This document shows positions 33,088 through 41,224 of a DNA stretch of 64,000 bases, piece after piece (position 1 is the first letter of the stretch; each line of letters opens with the position of its first letter). Under the pieces are notes generated by a model that was given only the letters and a program-made list of their open reading frames with translations, was not told where the DNA came from and made no database searches. The DNA comes from Haloprofundus halobius. GTDB taxonomy: Archaea > Halobacteriota > Halobacteria > Halobacteriales > Haloferacaceae. The translations under genes and the position numbers were made by a program. The stretch is taken from positions 1,302,001 through 1,366,000 of the forward strand of contig NZ_CP083666.1 in the NCBI RefSeq assembly GCF_020097835.1, in the 5' to 3' direction.

Positions 33088-33761
33088 TGGTCGTTCTCGC
33101 AACCAAGTGCTACGTCGAGGGTGACGCCCGCGAACGAACGCTCGACAGCCTCCGGTCGCTCGTCGCCAACGACGTCGGCTCGCTCGACGTGGAGTTCACC
33201 GTCGGCGTCCGCCACGACGAGTTCGTCGCCGTCACGGTCGAGGGCGACGACGAGACGGTCGCCCGCAACGCCCTGCGTGAGGAGTGGGGCGAGATTCCGA
33301 CGCATCTCGACGCCGGCGAGACGTACACCGGCACACTCGAATCGTGGGACGACGAGGGGTTCGTCCTCGACGTCGGCGAGGAGATTCGCATCCCGGCCGC
33401 CGAACTCGGCCTCGGGCAGGGCCGTCCGTCCCAGATACGCGAGCGGTTCGGACTCGTCCAACACCAGCGCCTCAAATTCGTCTACGGCGGCGACGACGAA
33501 CCGTCACGGCTCGCCGACGAGACGCGCGACCAGTTGTACGACTGGCGGCGCGGGGCGGGCCGCGTCAACGTCAACAGCGCCACCCGCGGTGAGGTCCGCG
33601 CGACAGTGAACCGCGCCGGCCACGCCAACGACATCGTCACCGTCGAACGACTCGGTCTTCTCGAACAGAGCATCATCTGCGCCGAGGGGACCGACCCACC
33701 GGGACTGTTGGCCAGTATCGGGTCGTACCTCCCGTCGGAGCTGCGCTGCGTCATCCCATGA
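33087..33761 (+). CDS. DUF2110 family protein
   Basis: The 224-residue archaeal protein of unknown function has an N-terminal alpha/beta half (about 1-80), then an S1-like beta part (YTGTLESWDDEGFVLDVGEEIRIPAAELGLGQG) and a C-terminal helical/ACT-like end (VNSATRGEVRATVNRAGHANDIV). The middle part looks like nucleic-acid-binding OB/S1 strands. Co-translation with TFE (one-base overlap) suggests a link to transcription or RNA handling; this is inference from context. Confidence 0.88.
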   Translation: MVVLATKCYVEGDARERTLDSLRSLVANDVGSLDVEFTVGVRHDEFVAVTVEGDDETVARNALREEWGEIPTHLDAGETYTGTLESWDDEGFVLDVGEEIRIPAAELGLGQGRPSQIRERFGLVQHQRLKFVYGGDDEPSRLADETRDQLYDWRRGAGRVNVNSATRGEVRATVNRAGHANDIVTVERLGLLEQSIICAEGTDPPGLLASIGSYLPSELRCVIP

Positions 33762-34555
33762 ACCGTCGACTCCTCTTGGCGACCGCCGCCGTCGTCCTCC
33801 TGCTCGCTACCTCGGGGTGTCTCGGGTTCTTCGGCGACAACGAGATACCCGCCGACCGCCTCGACGGCAACGTCTCCGGCGAGTACGCGTGGGACGCCGA
33901 CGCTGACGTCCACATCAACGTCTCCGAACGGGCGACGTACCAGGCGGTGTATCGTTTCGAGGGCGACGAACTGCGGCTGTACCGTGACAGCGGTCTCGGG
34001 AGCGAGAACCCCCTCTACGTCGAAGCGGTCAGATACCGCTACCCCAACGGGAGCGTCATCAACGGCACGACGCTCACCGAGCGCGGCGGCACCATAGAGG
34101 AGCGTCGGGACGCGGTCGTCGTCACACCCCCCTCGGACGCCCCGAGCGGCGAGGCCGGACAGGTGGCGTTCACCGGCCAGAGCACCCCCAAACACTTCTC
34201 GCTGCCGACGTTCGTCGAGGGGTCGTACGAGATCGTCCTCCCGGAGGACCGCCGCCTCGACGTGCCCATCTTGAGCGGAGCGAAGCCGAGCCCGGACGAA
34301 CAGCGCGTCGAAAACGGCCGCGTCCACCTCTACTGGGACGAGGTGGAGCGCGATGTGATTTCGGTGCAGTTCTACCTCCAGCGCGACCTCTACATCTTCG
34401 GCGGCATCCTCGGCGTCTCCACCGTCGTCGCACTCGTCGGTGGCCTCTACTACCGCCGCCAGATCGAGCGACTCCGCGAGCAGCGACAGGAACTCGGTCT
34501 CGACGTCGACACCTCTGACGACTCCGACCGCGGACCGCCACCGGGAATGCGGTAG
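33758..34555 (+). CDS. DUF5803 family membrane-anchored lipoprotein
   Basis: The 265-residue protein has a signal with the lipobox ATSGC (Cys21), an extracytoplasmic beta-rich domain (about 35-205) and a C-terminal membrane helix (YIFGGILGVSTVVALVGGLYY, about 211-231) followed by a charged cytoplasmic tail (RRQIERLREQRQELGLD). It may thus be held in the membrane at both ends. It overlaps DUF2110 by ATGA. Function unknown; the link to the tfe operon is translational, not obviously functional. Confidence 0.88.
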   Translation: MNRRLLLATAAVVLLLATSGCLGFFGDNEIPADRLDGNVSGEYAWDADADVHINVSERATYQAVYRFEGDELRLYRDSGLGSENPLYVEAVRYRYPNGSVINGTTLTERGGTIEERRDAVVVTPPSDAPSGEAGQVAFTGQSTPKHFSLPTFVEGSYEIVLPEDRRLDVPILSGAKPSPDEQRVENGRVHLYWDEVERDVISVQFYLQRDLYIFGGILGVSTVVALVGGLYYRRQIERLREQRQELGLDVDTSDDSDRGPPPGMR

Positions 34556-34633
34556 CGGGGTCGAGCCGCGAGGTTGCGGTAATCCGGACCGGACAGCGCG
34601 GGATTTTTCGACGCGCCGCCCCTCTCTCGGGCG

Positions 34634-35326
34634 ATGCGAACCGCAATCGTCAGCGTCGGCGACGAACTGCTCGTCGGCGACACGGTGAACACCAACGCGG
34701 CGTGGCTCGGCGAACGACTCACCGCGCGGGGCGCGACGGTCGAACGAGTGACGACGGTACCGGACCGTCTCGCCGACATCGCACAGGTGGTCAACGAGTC
34801 CTTAGCCGCCTCCGACGCGGTGCTCGTCACCGGCGGCCTCGGGCCGACGCACGACGACGTGACCATGGAGGGCGTCGCGGCGGCGGTCGGCAAGTCACTA
34901 GAGCCGCACGCGGAGGCGTCGGCGTGGCTGGCCGAGCGCGGCGGCTACGCGGCCGACGAGGGCGAGCCGAGAACGGTCGAACTCCCGGCGGGCGCGCGGT
35001 TCCTTCCGAACGATGTGGGCGTCGCGCCGGGGGCCGTCGTCGAGTCGGTGTACGTGCTCCCCGGCGTACCGAGGGAGATGAAGGCGATGTTCGCGCGCGT
35101 CGAGAGCGAGTTCACGGGAACCGAGACGCACGTCGAACGCGTGCTCGTCGACGAACCCGAGAGCGCGCTCGCCGACAGATTGGCCGACCTCCAGCGCCGC
35201 TTCGGCGTCACCGTCGGCAGCCATCCGGGCGACGGCGTTCGGGTGAAGATCAGCGCAGCCGACCCGCAGACGGCGGTCGAAGCGGCCGAGTGGCTCCGAG
35301 AACACACCGAAGCCGTCGATCCCTGA
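34634..35326 (+). CDS. MoaB/CinA-type molybdopterin-binding domain protein
   Basis: The 230-residue protein has a MoaB/Mog domain with VSVGDELLVGDTVNTNAAWLGERL and VLVTGGLGPTHDDVTMEG, the pattern of the CinA N-terminal half (competence/damage-inducible protein A). The C-terminal NMN-deamidase half of bacterial CinA is absent, which is usual in archaea. It may be an ADP-ribose or nicotinamide nucleotide pyrophosphatase, or bind a molybdopterin-like ligand. GGATTTTTCG at 34601-34610 sits about 28 bases before the ATG and is its likely promoter box. Confidence 0.88.
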   Translation: MRTAIVSVGDELLVGDTVNTNAAWLGERLTARGATVERVTTVPDRLADIAQVVNESLAASDAVLVTGGLGPTHDDVTMEGVAAAVGKSLEPHAEASAWLAERGGYAADEGEPRTVELPAGARFLPNDVGVAPGAVVESVYVLPGVPREMKAMFARVESEFTGTETHVERVLVDEPESALADRLADLQRRFGVTVGSHPGDGVRVKISAADPQTAVEAAEWLREHTEAVDP

Positions 35327-35342
35327 GTCGGTCCGAGCGGGC

Positions 35343-35453
35343 TCAGCGGTAGAGGTAGAGCAACCAGCCGACGGTGACGAGCAGGCTCAACAGGAGAACG
35401 ACACCGGCGGTTTCGGCGGCCGGGAGCGACTGTTCCGATGCGAGTACGAACAT
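35343..35453 (-). CDS. 36-aa single-helix membrane microprotein
   Basis: The short ORF encodes MFVLASEQSLPAAE followed by one membrane helix (AGVVLLLSLLVTVGWLLYLY) and a final Arg. The hydrophobic core of about 20 residues, aromatic belt at the end and positive tail make a coherent one-pass peptide. It ends 16 bases from the convergent CinA-like gene. Role unknown; such peptides often tune larger membrane complexes. Confidence 0.55.
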   Translation of the reverse strand: MFVLASEQSLPAAETAGVVLLLSLLVTVGWLLYLYR

Positions 35454-35614
35454 GAGGTGACGTTATCAGGCACGTCGTTTAACTGTTGACGGTTCGCAGT
35501 TACCCGTGTCGTTCGCACCGCCAAGTACCGCCGAGCATCACCGAGACGAGAGCCGATACGACCTGCTAGACGACATGGGAACGTTGAACTACGCCGCTGT
35601 GGTGGACTACGCCG

Positions 35615-35899
35615 ATGGATGACGAAGCGGCGTCGCCGGACGACGCGGTGAACGTCGCGTCGTGGGACGAGTCGCTTCCGCCGAGCACCGCCGCCGCGAT
35701 GGCCGTCGCGGAGGTGAAGAACGTCGACCCGTGCGAGATGCAGCAGCTGTATCGGTTCGTCGACCCCGACGCGCTCGACGCGCTGTTCGTCGAACAGTCG
35801 GCGGCGTCGACCGCGTTCGGACTCTGCGGGTACGAGGTGCTCGTCACGAGCGGCGGCGACGTGTTCGTCTTCGACCACGCGCCGAAATCGACACCCTGA
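35615..35899 (+). CDS. HalOD1 domain-containing protein
   Basis: The 94-residue protein shows the HalOD1 pattern: MAVAEVKNVDPCEMQQLYRFVDPDALDALFVEQ, then the strands FGLCGYEVLVTSGGDVFVFD. It is a single-domain protein like the one at 21332 and probably takes part in haloarchaeal signalling; no DNA-binding domain is attached. It precedes the NAD-kinase-like gene by about 70 bases but that gene has its own promoter box. Confidence 0.8.
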   Translation: MDDEAASPDDAVNVASWDESLPPSTAAAMAVAEVKNVDPCEMQQLYRFVDPDALDALFVEQSAASTAFGLCGYEVLVTSGGDVFVFDHAPKSTP

Positions 35900-35971
35900 G
35901 CTCGACGGACGCGCTCCCGTCTCTCCCGCCGAGTCGGCGGCTTTTTGCCGCTCCCGCGGCTGTGTTCGCTC

Positions 35972-37036
35972 ATGCGAATCGGCGTCGTCGTCAATCCGAT
36001 CGCCGGAATGGGCGGCCGTGTCGGCCTGAAGGGAACGGATGGCAAAGTCGCCGAGGCGCGCGCTCGGGGTGCGGAGCCGCGAGCGCCCGCCCGCGCACGT
36101 CGCGCCCTGACCGAACTCCGCGAGCGCGTCCCCGACACGGAACTCGTCGTCTACGGCGGCGAGATGGGCGAAGACGCCGCCCGAGACGCCGGGTTCGACC
36201 CCGATGTCGTCGGCGCGCCGAGCGAAACGGAGACCACGGCTGACGATACGCGTCACGCCATCGAGGGGTTCGTCGCCGCCGGCGTCGACCTCGTGCTGTT
36301 CGTCGGCGGCGACGGCACCGCGGCGGACGTCGCCGAAGCGCTCTCGGAGCAGGGGAGCGAGACGCCGATGCTCGGCGTCCCCGCGGGCGTCAAAGTGTAC
36401 TCGTCGGTGTTCGCCGTCTCCCCCGAGGACGCCGCCGGCGTCGTCGCCTCCTTCGAGCGCACCGAACGCCGCGAGGTGATGGACATCGACGAGGACGAGT
36501 ACCGCGAGGGCGAGGTCCACCCGGAACTCCGCGCCGTAGCCACCGTCCCCGTCGCCGACGACCTACAGTCCTCGAAGCAGTTGGGCGGCGGCACGGTCGA
36601 AGCACTCGCCGAAGGCGTCGCCACCGACGTCGAACCCGGCGTCACCTACGTGCTCGGCCCCGGGTCGACCGTCGGCGCGGTGAAGGAGGCGCTGGGCTTC
36701 GAGGGGTCGCCCATCGGCGTCGACGTGTGGAGAGACGGCGAGATACTCGTCCGCGACGGCAGCGAGTCGGAGATTCTCGACGCCCTCGGCGAGGAGAACG
36801 TCGTCGTCGTCTCGCCCATCGGTGGACAGGGGTTCGTGTTCGGCCGCGGTAACCCGCAATTGTCGCCCGCGGTCATCCGCCGATGTTCGGTCGAAGTCGT
36901 CGCCTCACGCTCGAAACTCGACGACATCTCGGTGCTGCGCGTCGACACCGACGACCCCGAACTCGACGAAGCGCTTCGAGGATGGACGAAAGTCCGCGTC
37001 GGTCGCTTCGAGCGGCGGATGATGAGGGTCGTCTGA
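35972..37036 (+). CDS. ATP-NAD kinase family protein
   Basis: The 354-residue protein starts with a kinase-like MRIGVVVNPIAGMGGRVGLKGTDG and contains the GGDGT nucleotide-binding motif (LVLFVGGDGTAADVAEAL). Relatives are longer than the classical NAD kinase (about 270) and belong to a PpnK-like group with a C-terminal extension (KLDDISVLRVDTDDPELDEALRGW). It may phosphorylate NAD or another polyol. The box CTTTTTGCC (35941-35949) lies 28 bases before the ATG; the frame's earlier start at 35945 would fall on that box. Confidence 0.88.
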   Translation: MRIGVVVNPIAGMGGRVGLKGTDGKVAEARARGAEPRAPARARRALTELRERVPDTELVVYGGEMGEDAARDAGFDPDVVGAPSETETTADDTRHAIEGFVAAGVDLVLFVGGDGTAADVAEALSEQGSETPMLGVPAGVKVYSSVFAVSPEDAAGVVASFERTERREVMDIDEDEYREGEVHPELRAVATVPVADDLQSSKQLGGGTVEALAEGVATDVEPGVTYVLGPGSTVGAVKEALGFEGSPIGVDVWRDGEILVRDGSESEILDALGEENVVVVSPIGGQGFVFGRGNPQLSPAVIRRCSVEVVASRSKLDDISVLRVDTDDPELDEALRGWTKVRVGRFERRMMRVV

Positions 37037-37219
37037 ACCGCTTCTTGTACTGTCGCCGGAAGGCACGATGCGCCTTTCGTGGTCGAGCGTACGCGTCGCG
37101 TTCGCAGCCCTGGTGAGTCTTCGACGCGTCCGTACGGACTCGGGAGCGAACCCTCCCGGTTTATGATGTATTATCTCCCTATAGTGAAGATTAAGGTCAT
37201 AGAAGGGATACGGCTTGCC

Positions 37220-38251
37220 ATGGAGACGCGGAAAGTCCAGCGACTCGGTCCCTCGACGCTGGCGATGACGCTCCCGGCGGAGTGGGCGAAAGAACACGGT
37301 GTGAACAAAGGCGACGAGGTGTCGATTCGGATGGGCGGCAAGGGGACGCTCACCGTGTTACCGGAGTCGGCGTCGACCGAGGACTCGGAGGCGGTCATCC
37401 ACGCCGACAACCTCGACGCCGACGGCCTCGAACGCGCTATCGTCGCGCAGTACGTGCTCGGGCGGCGCGTAATCCACGTCGAGAAGGAAGAGGGTGCCCT
37501 CGACAGCGAACACATCAACGCCGTTTACAAGGCCGAGACGCAGTTGATGGGCCTCGGGGTCATCGAGGAGACGCCCGAGCGAATCGCCATCCGCTGTTCG
37601 GTCGACCCCGAGGACTTCACGCTGGACAATCTGCTCGAACGCCTCGAGAACACCGGGAGCACGATGCGCGGCGAGGCTGTGAAGGCGCTGGCGCACGGCA
37701 ACCCCGACCTCGCGGAACGAGCGCTCAACCGCGAGCGACAGGCGAACAAGATCTTCGTCCTCCTGCTACGTCTCATCTTCACCGCCTACCAGAACCCGAA
37801 CCTCTGTCGGGCGGTCGGCCTCGAATCGGGCTTCCCGCTCATCGGCTACCGCTCGGTGGCCAAGAACCTCGAACTCACCGCCGACAACGCCGAGGACATC
37901 GCCGAGATCGTCCTCAACACCGAGGGTCACACAATCGACGTCGACTCGGCGACGATGCGCCGTATCCGCGAGTTCACCGACCAGATAGACGTCATCACGG
38001 TGAAGGCGGTTCAGTCGGTGGTCGACCGCGACTACGACCTCACCATCGAGGTCAGAGAGCAGTTCCGCGAACTCACCGACCGCGAGCAGGACATCCTCTC
38101 GGAGATTCCGGAGGTGTCCAACGAGGAACTGCTGCGCATCCGCGAGGTGCTCGTCAGCCTCCAGCAGACTGCGCAGTACGCGATGCGGAACGCCGAAATC
38201 GCGGCGAACCTCGCGTTGAACGAAGAGTCCGACCACGTCACCATCTCCTGA
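37220..38251 (+). CDS. AbrB-PhoU domain phosphate-uptake regulator
   Basis: The 343-residue fusion combines an N-terminal SpoVT/AbrB-type swapped-hairpin domain (METRKVQRLGPSTLAMTLPAEWAKEHGVNKGDEVSI, 1-37) with two PhoU three-helix repeats (about 115-330). In archaea such proteins are thought to regulate phosphate transport genes directly through the AbrB part. No pst transport genes are adjacent. The frame is open to 37079, but the AbrB motif begins at the ATG at 37220. An AT-rich region (37158-37180) upstream is the likely promoter, giving a short leader. Confidence 0.92.
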   Translation: METRKVQRLGPSTLAMTLPAEWAKEHGVNKGDEVSIRMGGKGTLTVLPESASTEDSEAVIHADNLDADGLERAIVAQYVLGRRVIHVEKEEGALDSEHINAVYKAETQLMGLGVIEETPERIAIRCSVDPEDFTLDNLLERLENTGSTMRGEAVKALAHGNPDLAERALNRERQANKIFVLLLRLIFTAYQNPNLCRAVGLESGFPLIGYRSVAKNLELTADNAEDIAEIVLNTEGHTIDVDSATMRRIREFTDQIDVITVKAVQSVVDRDYDLTIEVREQFRELTDREQDILSEIPEVSNEELLRIREVLVSLQQTAQYAMRNAEIAANLALNEESDHVTIS

Positions 38252-38350
38252 ACGTCGCACCTTCGGCGGTGTGCGGTCTCGCTTCGATTCTCTCGGTCTC
38301 TCGCCGCTGTTCGTCTCCCGTCAGGCGCGAAAAGTCGGAGTCTCGAACAC

Positions 38351-38824
38351 TCAGTCGGCTGTCGCGTCCACCTCGGTCGGTACGTCGTCGAGGGGGGCGT
38401 CGGCGGGTTCGGTGTCGCCGTCGGCGTCGCTGTCGACCCGCTCGGCGGTCAACGGATTCCGCCGGGTGATACGGCAGTCGAACGCCGGATGCTCGCCGAA
38501 GTGTCGAATCAGCATGTGGCGGCGCGACCCGGTGATGCCGGTCCGCCCAACGTCCTCGGCGGTGAACTCGTGGGGCAGGCGGTCGTACAGTCGGTGCAGC
38601 GCCTCGAAGCTCTCGAACACCTTCGCGTTGCCCGCGGAGTCCGCGCCGCGCCGCGAGACGACGTAGCTGCCGTCGTCGCGATACTCGCCCGCGGTGCGGA
38701 AGAACTCGCGTTTCTCGGTCAGCGCCGAGCCGATGGAGTCTCTCAGTTTCGCGGCGTCGGCTCTCGACAGTTCACACGTGCGGTCGTCGATGCGCAGCAG
38801 AATCGATTCGTCGTCGCTCGTCAC
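38351..38824 (-). CDS. hypothetical haloarchaeal protein coupled to the WHy/LEA-like gene
   Basis: The 157-residue protein has a helix-rich core: CELSRADAAKLRDSIGSALTEKREFFRTAGEYRDDGSYVVSRRGADSAGNAKVFESFEALHRLYDRLP. An acidic C-terminal tail follows. The start is set by a GTG whose last three bases form the TGA of the upstream gene (GTGA overlap); no ATG or GTG exists earlier in frame. I do not assign a function. The FFRTAG and RLYDRLP segments look like a small conserved domain of unknown role. Confidence 0.75.
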   Translation of the reverse strand: MTSDDESILLRIDDRTCELSRADAAKLRDSIGSALTEKREFFRTAGEYRDDGSYVVSRRGADSAGNAKVFESFEALHRLYDRLPHEFTAEDVGRTGITGSRRHMLIRHFGEHPAFDCRITRRNPLTAERVDSDADGDTEPADAPLDDVPTEVDATAD

Positions 38825-40092
38825 CGTGACGGCGTTCTCATCGCGGGAGAAGAACTCGACCAGGAGAGTGGGTACTCCGTTGCATGTACAGGGTACACGA
38901 ACGGACGGGGTAAAAACGTTGTCGGCAGGTGCAGGTTTGGCGAGTCGGCGCCGAACAGTCCGCCGTCGACCTCCTCGACCGGGGTCGATTCGTCTCCTGC
39001 GACGAGAGCGCCGTCGGTCGTCTCGCCGTCGGTCGTCTCGCCATCGGTCGTCGGTTCGCCCTCTGTCGCGGTTCCGTTTCCGGCTGTCTCGGTTCCACTC
39101 GACTCGTTCGCGTCCGCGCTCTCGACGGTCGTCTCGGTGCCGAAGATGTCGGTTCGAATCTCCTGAGAGTACTGCACGTCGTGCAGCGGTAGGTCGACTT
39201 GCACTCCGCCGGGGAGGCGGACGACGGCGGCGAAGTCGATGGTGAGCGTCGTCACCTCGCCGCGGCGGACGTGGGTGACCCACCACTCGTCGAGACGGTC
39301 GTTCTCGATGACCGCCGTCGTCCGTATCCGCTGGGTCTCCCCGGGGCCGACGACGTACTCGCGGTTCGTCGAGCCCTGACCGACGCGGACGTCGTTCATC
39401 CGAATCTCGTAGCTGAGTTCGCTCAGCGTCACCGGCACCGGGTTGGGGTTGTAGACGACGAACGCGGTGTCGATGGGCGTCGCCGACTCGTTGACCGTGC
39501 CCCACTCGCCGCTCGTCTCGTTGACGTAGAGCACGGGATCGGCGACGAACGGTTGACTCGCGTTGACCCGTCGCGTCTCCGTCGAGTTGAACGCCGAGAC
39601 GACGTCCGTCCGAATCTCGCGCTCTACGGTCGGCCCTTCGAAGGTGGCGTTGACGCCGCGATAGCCGGCGTCGGCGTCGACGCGGAGCGTCGTTCGCTCG
39701 TCGTTTCGGACGTGGGTGACCCACCACTCCGAGATTCGCTCGTTTCGCATCTCCGTCCGGAACGTGAGCGTCGAGTTGCCGCGGCCGACGTGAACTCCTT
39801 CCCTGCGGTTCGAGGCCATCGACACGTCGTTCATGCGAACGCCGTAGTCGATTATCGCGCCGTCGACGCTGACGCCGAGAGGGTTCGGGTTTCGAACGGT
39901 GATGTTCGTCTCGATGGTCGTCGTCTCGTCGTCGACGTCGACGATTCGGTTACTGACCTCCGTCACCTCCGGCGCACCGGCGAATCCGAGCACGGAGGCG
40001 GCCGCGAGGAGGACGACGAGGAAGACGAGACCGGCGGCGACAACCCCCGACCGACTCCCCAGCGCGCGGCGGACGACACCGCTCGGGTCCAT
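38821..40092 (-). CDS. membrane-anchored protein with two WHy/LEA14-like domains
   Basis: The 423-residue protein has an N-terminal membrane anchor (VVAAGLVFLVVLLAAASVLGF, about 17-37) followed by two related beta domains (about 45-165 and 180-310). Each contains the phrase NPNP plus EWWVTHVR, as in water-stress/hypersensitive (WHy, LEA14-like) domains. A Thr/Glu/Asp-rich linker with repeats of GETTD follows. The last 40 residues (PTTFLPRPFVYPVH...) have a different composition and may be the result of stop-codon loss. It may protect or organise the envelope under osmotic stress; this is inference. Confidence 0.85.
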   Translation of the reverse strand: MDPSGVVRRALGSRSGVVAAGLVFLVVLLAAASVLGFAGAPEVTEVSNRIVDVDDETTTIETNITVRNPNPLGVSVDGAIIDYGVRMNDVSMASNRREGVHVGRGNSTLTFRTEMRNERISEWWVTHVRNDERTTLRVDADAGYRGVNATFEGPTVEREIRTDVVSAFNSTETRRVNASQPFVADPVLYVNETSGEWGTVNESATPIDTAFVVYNPNPVPVTLSELSYEIRMNDVRVGQGSTNREYVVGPGETQRIRTTAVIENDRLDEWWVTHVRRGEVTTLTIDFAAVVRLPGGVQVDLPLHDVQYSQEIRTDIFGTETTVESADANESSGTETAGNGTATEGEPTTDGETTDGETTDGALVAGDESTPVEEVDGGLFGADSPNLHLPTTFLPRPFVYPVHATEYPLSWSSSSPAMRTPSR

Positions 40093-40268
40093 ACGGGAGC
40101 AGTGTGCGCGGGGTACTTAGCAGATGGGGGTCGGCGACGTCGACAGACGGCGTCGCGGGTGACACGTGGCGACCCGGATCGGACCACGGACCGCGTCGAG
40201 TCGAGAACCGACATCTCCACCGGGAGACTGTCGAATAAACTAAGTAGACACCGGCGAACCGGACTGAC

Positions 40269-40454
40269 ATGGCAACGCAGACGTCTCAGACGGACATGGG
40301 CATCGGTGTCGCGATGGTGTTCGCGATGCTCACACTCGTCGGTGCGGCGGTGATGCTCGCCGGACCCGGACAGTTGACGAAGGCGTGGGGCTTCGCCGGC
40401 GCGATGGTCGCCGCGTCGCTGGCTATCGTCGCCGTGCACGTGTACGCCGACTGA
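40269..40454 (+). CDS. small two-helix membrane protein (DUF7525-like)
   Basis: The 61-residue protein has two membrane segments, about 11-31 (IGVAMVFAMLTLVGAAVMLAG) and 40-58 (WGFAGAMVAASLAIVAVHV), connected by a short polar loop (PGQLTKA). It matches a widespread family of small haloarchaeal membrane proteins of unknown role. AATAAACTAAG about 30-35 bases upstream is its probable promoter box. Confidence 0.75.
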   Translation: MATQTSQTDMGIGVAMVFAMLTLVGAAVMLAGPGQLTKAWGFAGAMVAASLAIVAVHVYAD

Positions 40455-40521
40455 GCGGTGTCGCGACCGCTCGACCGACCAAGTAACCGTTAATATCGTC
40501 AGACACGTAGTTAGAACGCAG

Positions 40522-40746
40522 ATGACCGAGTACACCGACGAGGAACAGCGGATTATCGCCTACCTCCGGGAGAGCGTCACTCGCGGTGAGCGGTACTTCC
40601 GGGCGAAGAACATCGCCGAAGCCATCGGTCTCTCGGCGAAACAGGTCGGCTCCCGTCTCCCGCGACTCGCCGAGAAATCCGAGGACGTCGAGATCGAAAA
40701 GTGGGGCCGCGCGCGCTCGACGACGTGGCGAGTCACCCGCAGTTAA
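40522..40746 (+). CDS. DUF7123 winged-helix-like protein
   Basis: The 74-residue conserved haloarchaeal protein carries an HTH: EEQRIIAYLRESVTRGERYFRAKNIAEAIGLSAKQVGSRLPRLAEKS, ending KWGRARSTTWRVTRS as a beta wing. It is likely a stand-alone DNA-binding regulator. The box GTTAATATCG (about 40486-40495) is 28 bases before the ATG. The stop is embedded in a perfect 12-bp palindrome AATCCGCGGATT (40745-40756). Confidence 0.88.
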   Translation: MTEYTDEEQRIIAYLRESVTRGERYFRAKNIAEAIGLSAKQVGSRLPRLAEKSEDVEIEKWGRARSTTWRVTRS

Positions 40747-40759
40747 TCCGCGGATTTTT
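40745..40759 (+). promoter_or_regulatory. palindrome plus T5: terminator of DUF7123 and/or promoter box of the SRPBCC gene
   Basis: AATCCGCGGATT is a perfect 12-bp palindrome and its end runs into TTTTT (40755-40759). It overlaps the DUF7123 stop and the T-run is about 27 bases before the ATG at 40784, so one sequence may serve as both terminator and TATA-like element. Confidence 0.45.
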
Positions 40760-40783
40760 GCCCTCTCCTCCTGATATAAACAC

Positions 40784-41221
40784 ATGACTGTTCGGGTTAC
40801 GCGGACCTTCGAGTTCGACCGACCTCCCGAAGACGTGTGGGCGTTCATCGCCGACCCCGAGAAGCGGGCGGCCGCGATAAGCGTCGTCGAGGACTACGAC
40901 GTCGACCCCGACGACGACCGGAAGGCGACGTGGCATGTCGCGCTCCCCATCCCCGTCATCAGGTCGACCGTGCCCGTCGAGACCGAAGACGTCGCGCGCG
41001 ACGCTCCCCGATACGTGAAGTTCGTCGGCCGCTCGCGGGCGCTGCGCGTCACCGGCGAGCACACCGTAGAGGAGACCGAAGGCGGTTCGCGTCTCGTCAA
41101 CGAGTTCGTCGTCGACGGGAGCCTACCGGGCGTCGAACGCTTCTTCAAACGGAACTTCGATCGCGAACTCGACAACTTGGAACGCGCGCTGCGCCGCGAG
41201 ATGGCCGAGGCGGAGAACTGA
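40784..41221 (+). CDS. SRPBCC/START-like (CoxG-type) protein
   Basis: The 145-residue helix-grip protein follows the polyketide-cyclase/CoxG layout: TRTFEFDRPPEDVWAFIADPEKRAAAI at the start, a curved sheet, then a long C-terminal helix (VERFFKRNFDRELDNLERALRREM) that covers a hydrophobic ligand pocket. The ligand is unknown. The following nitrilase gene starts after three bases, so the two are co-transcribed and may act on one compound. Confidence 0.88.
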   Translation: MTVRVTRTFEFDRPPEDVWAFIADPEKRAAAISVVEDYDVDPDDDRKATWHVALPIPVIRSTVPVETEDVARDAPRYVKFVGRSRALRVTGEHTVEETEGGSRLVNEFVVDGSLPGVERFFKRNFDRELDNLERALRREMAEAEN

Positions 41222-41224
41222 TCG

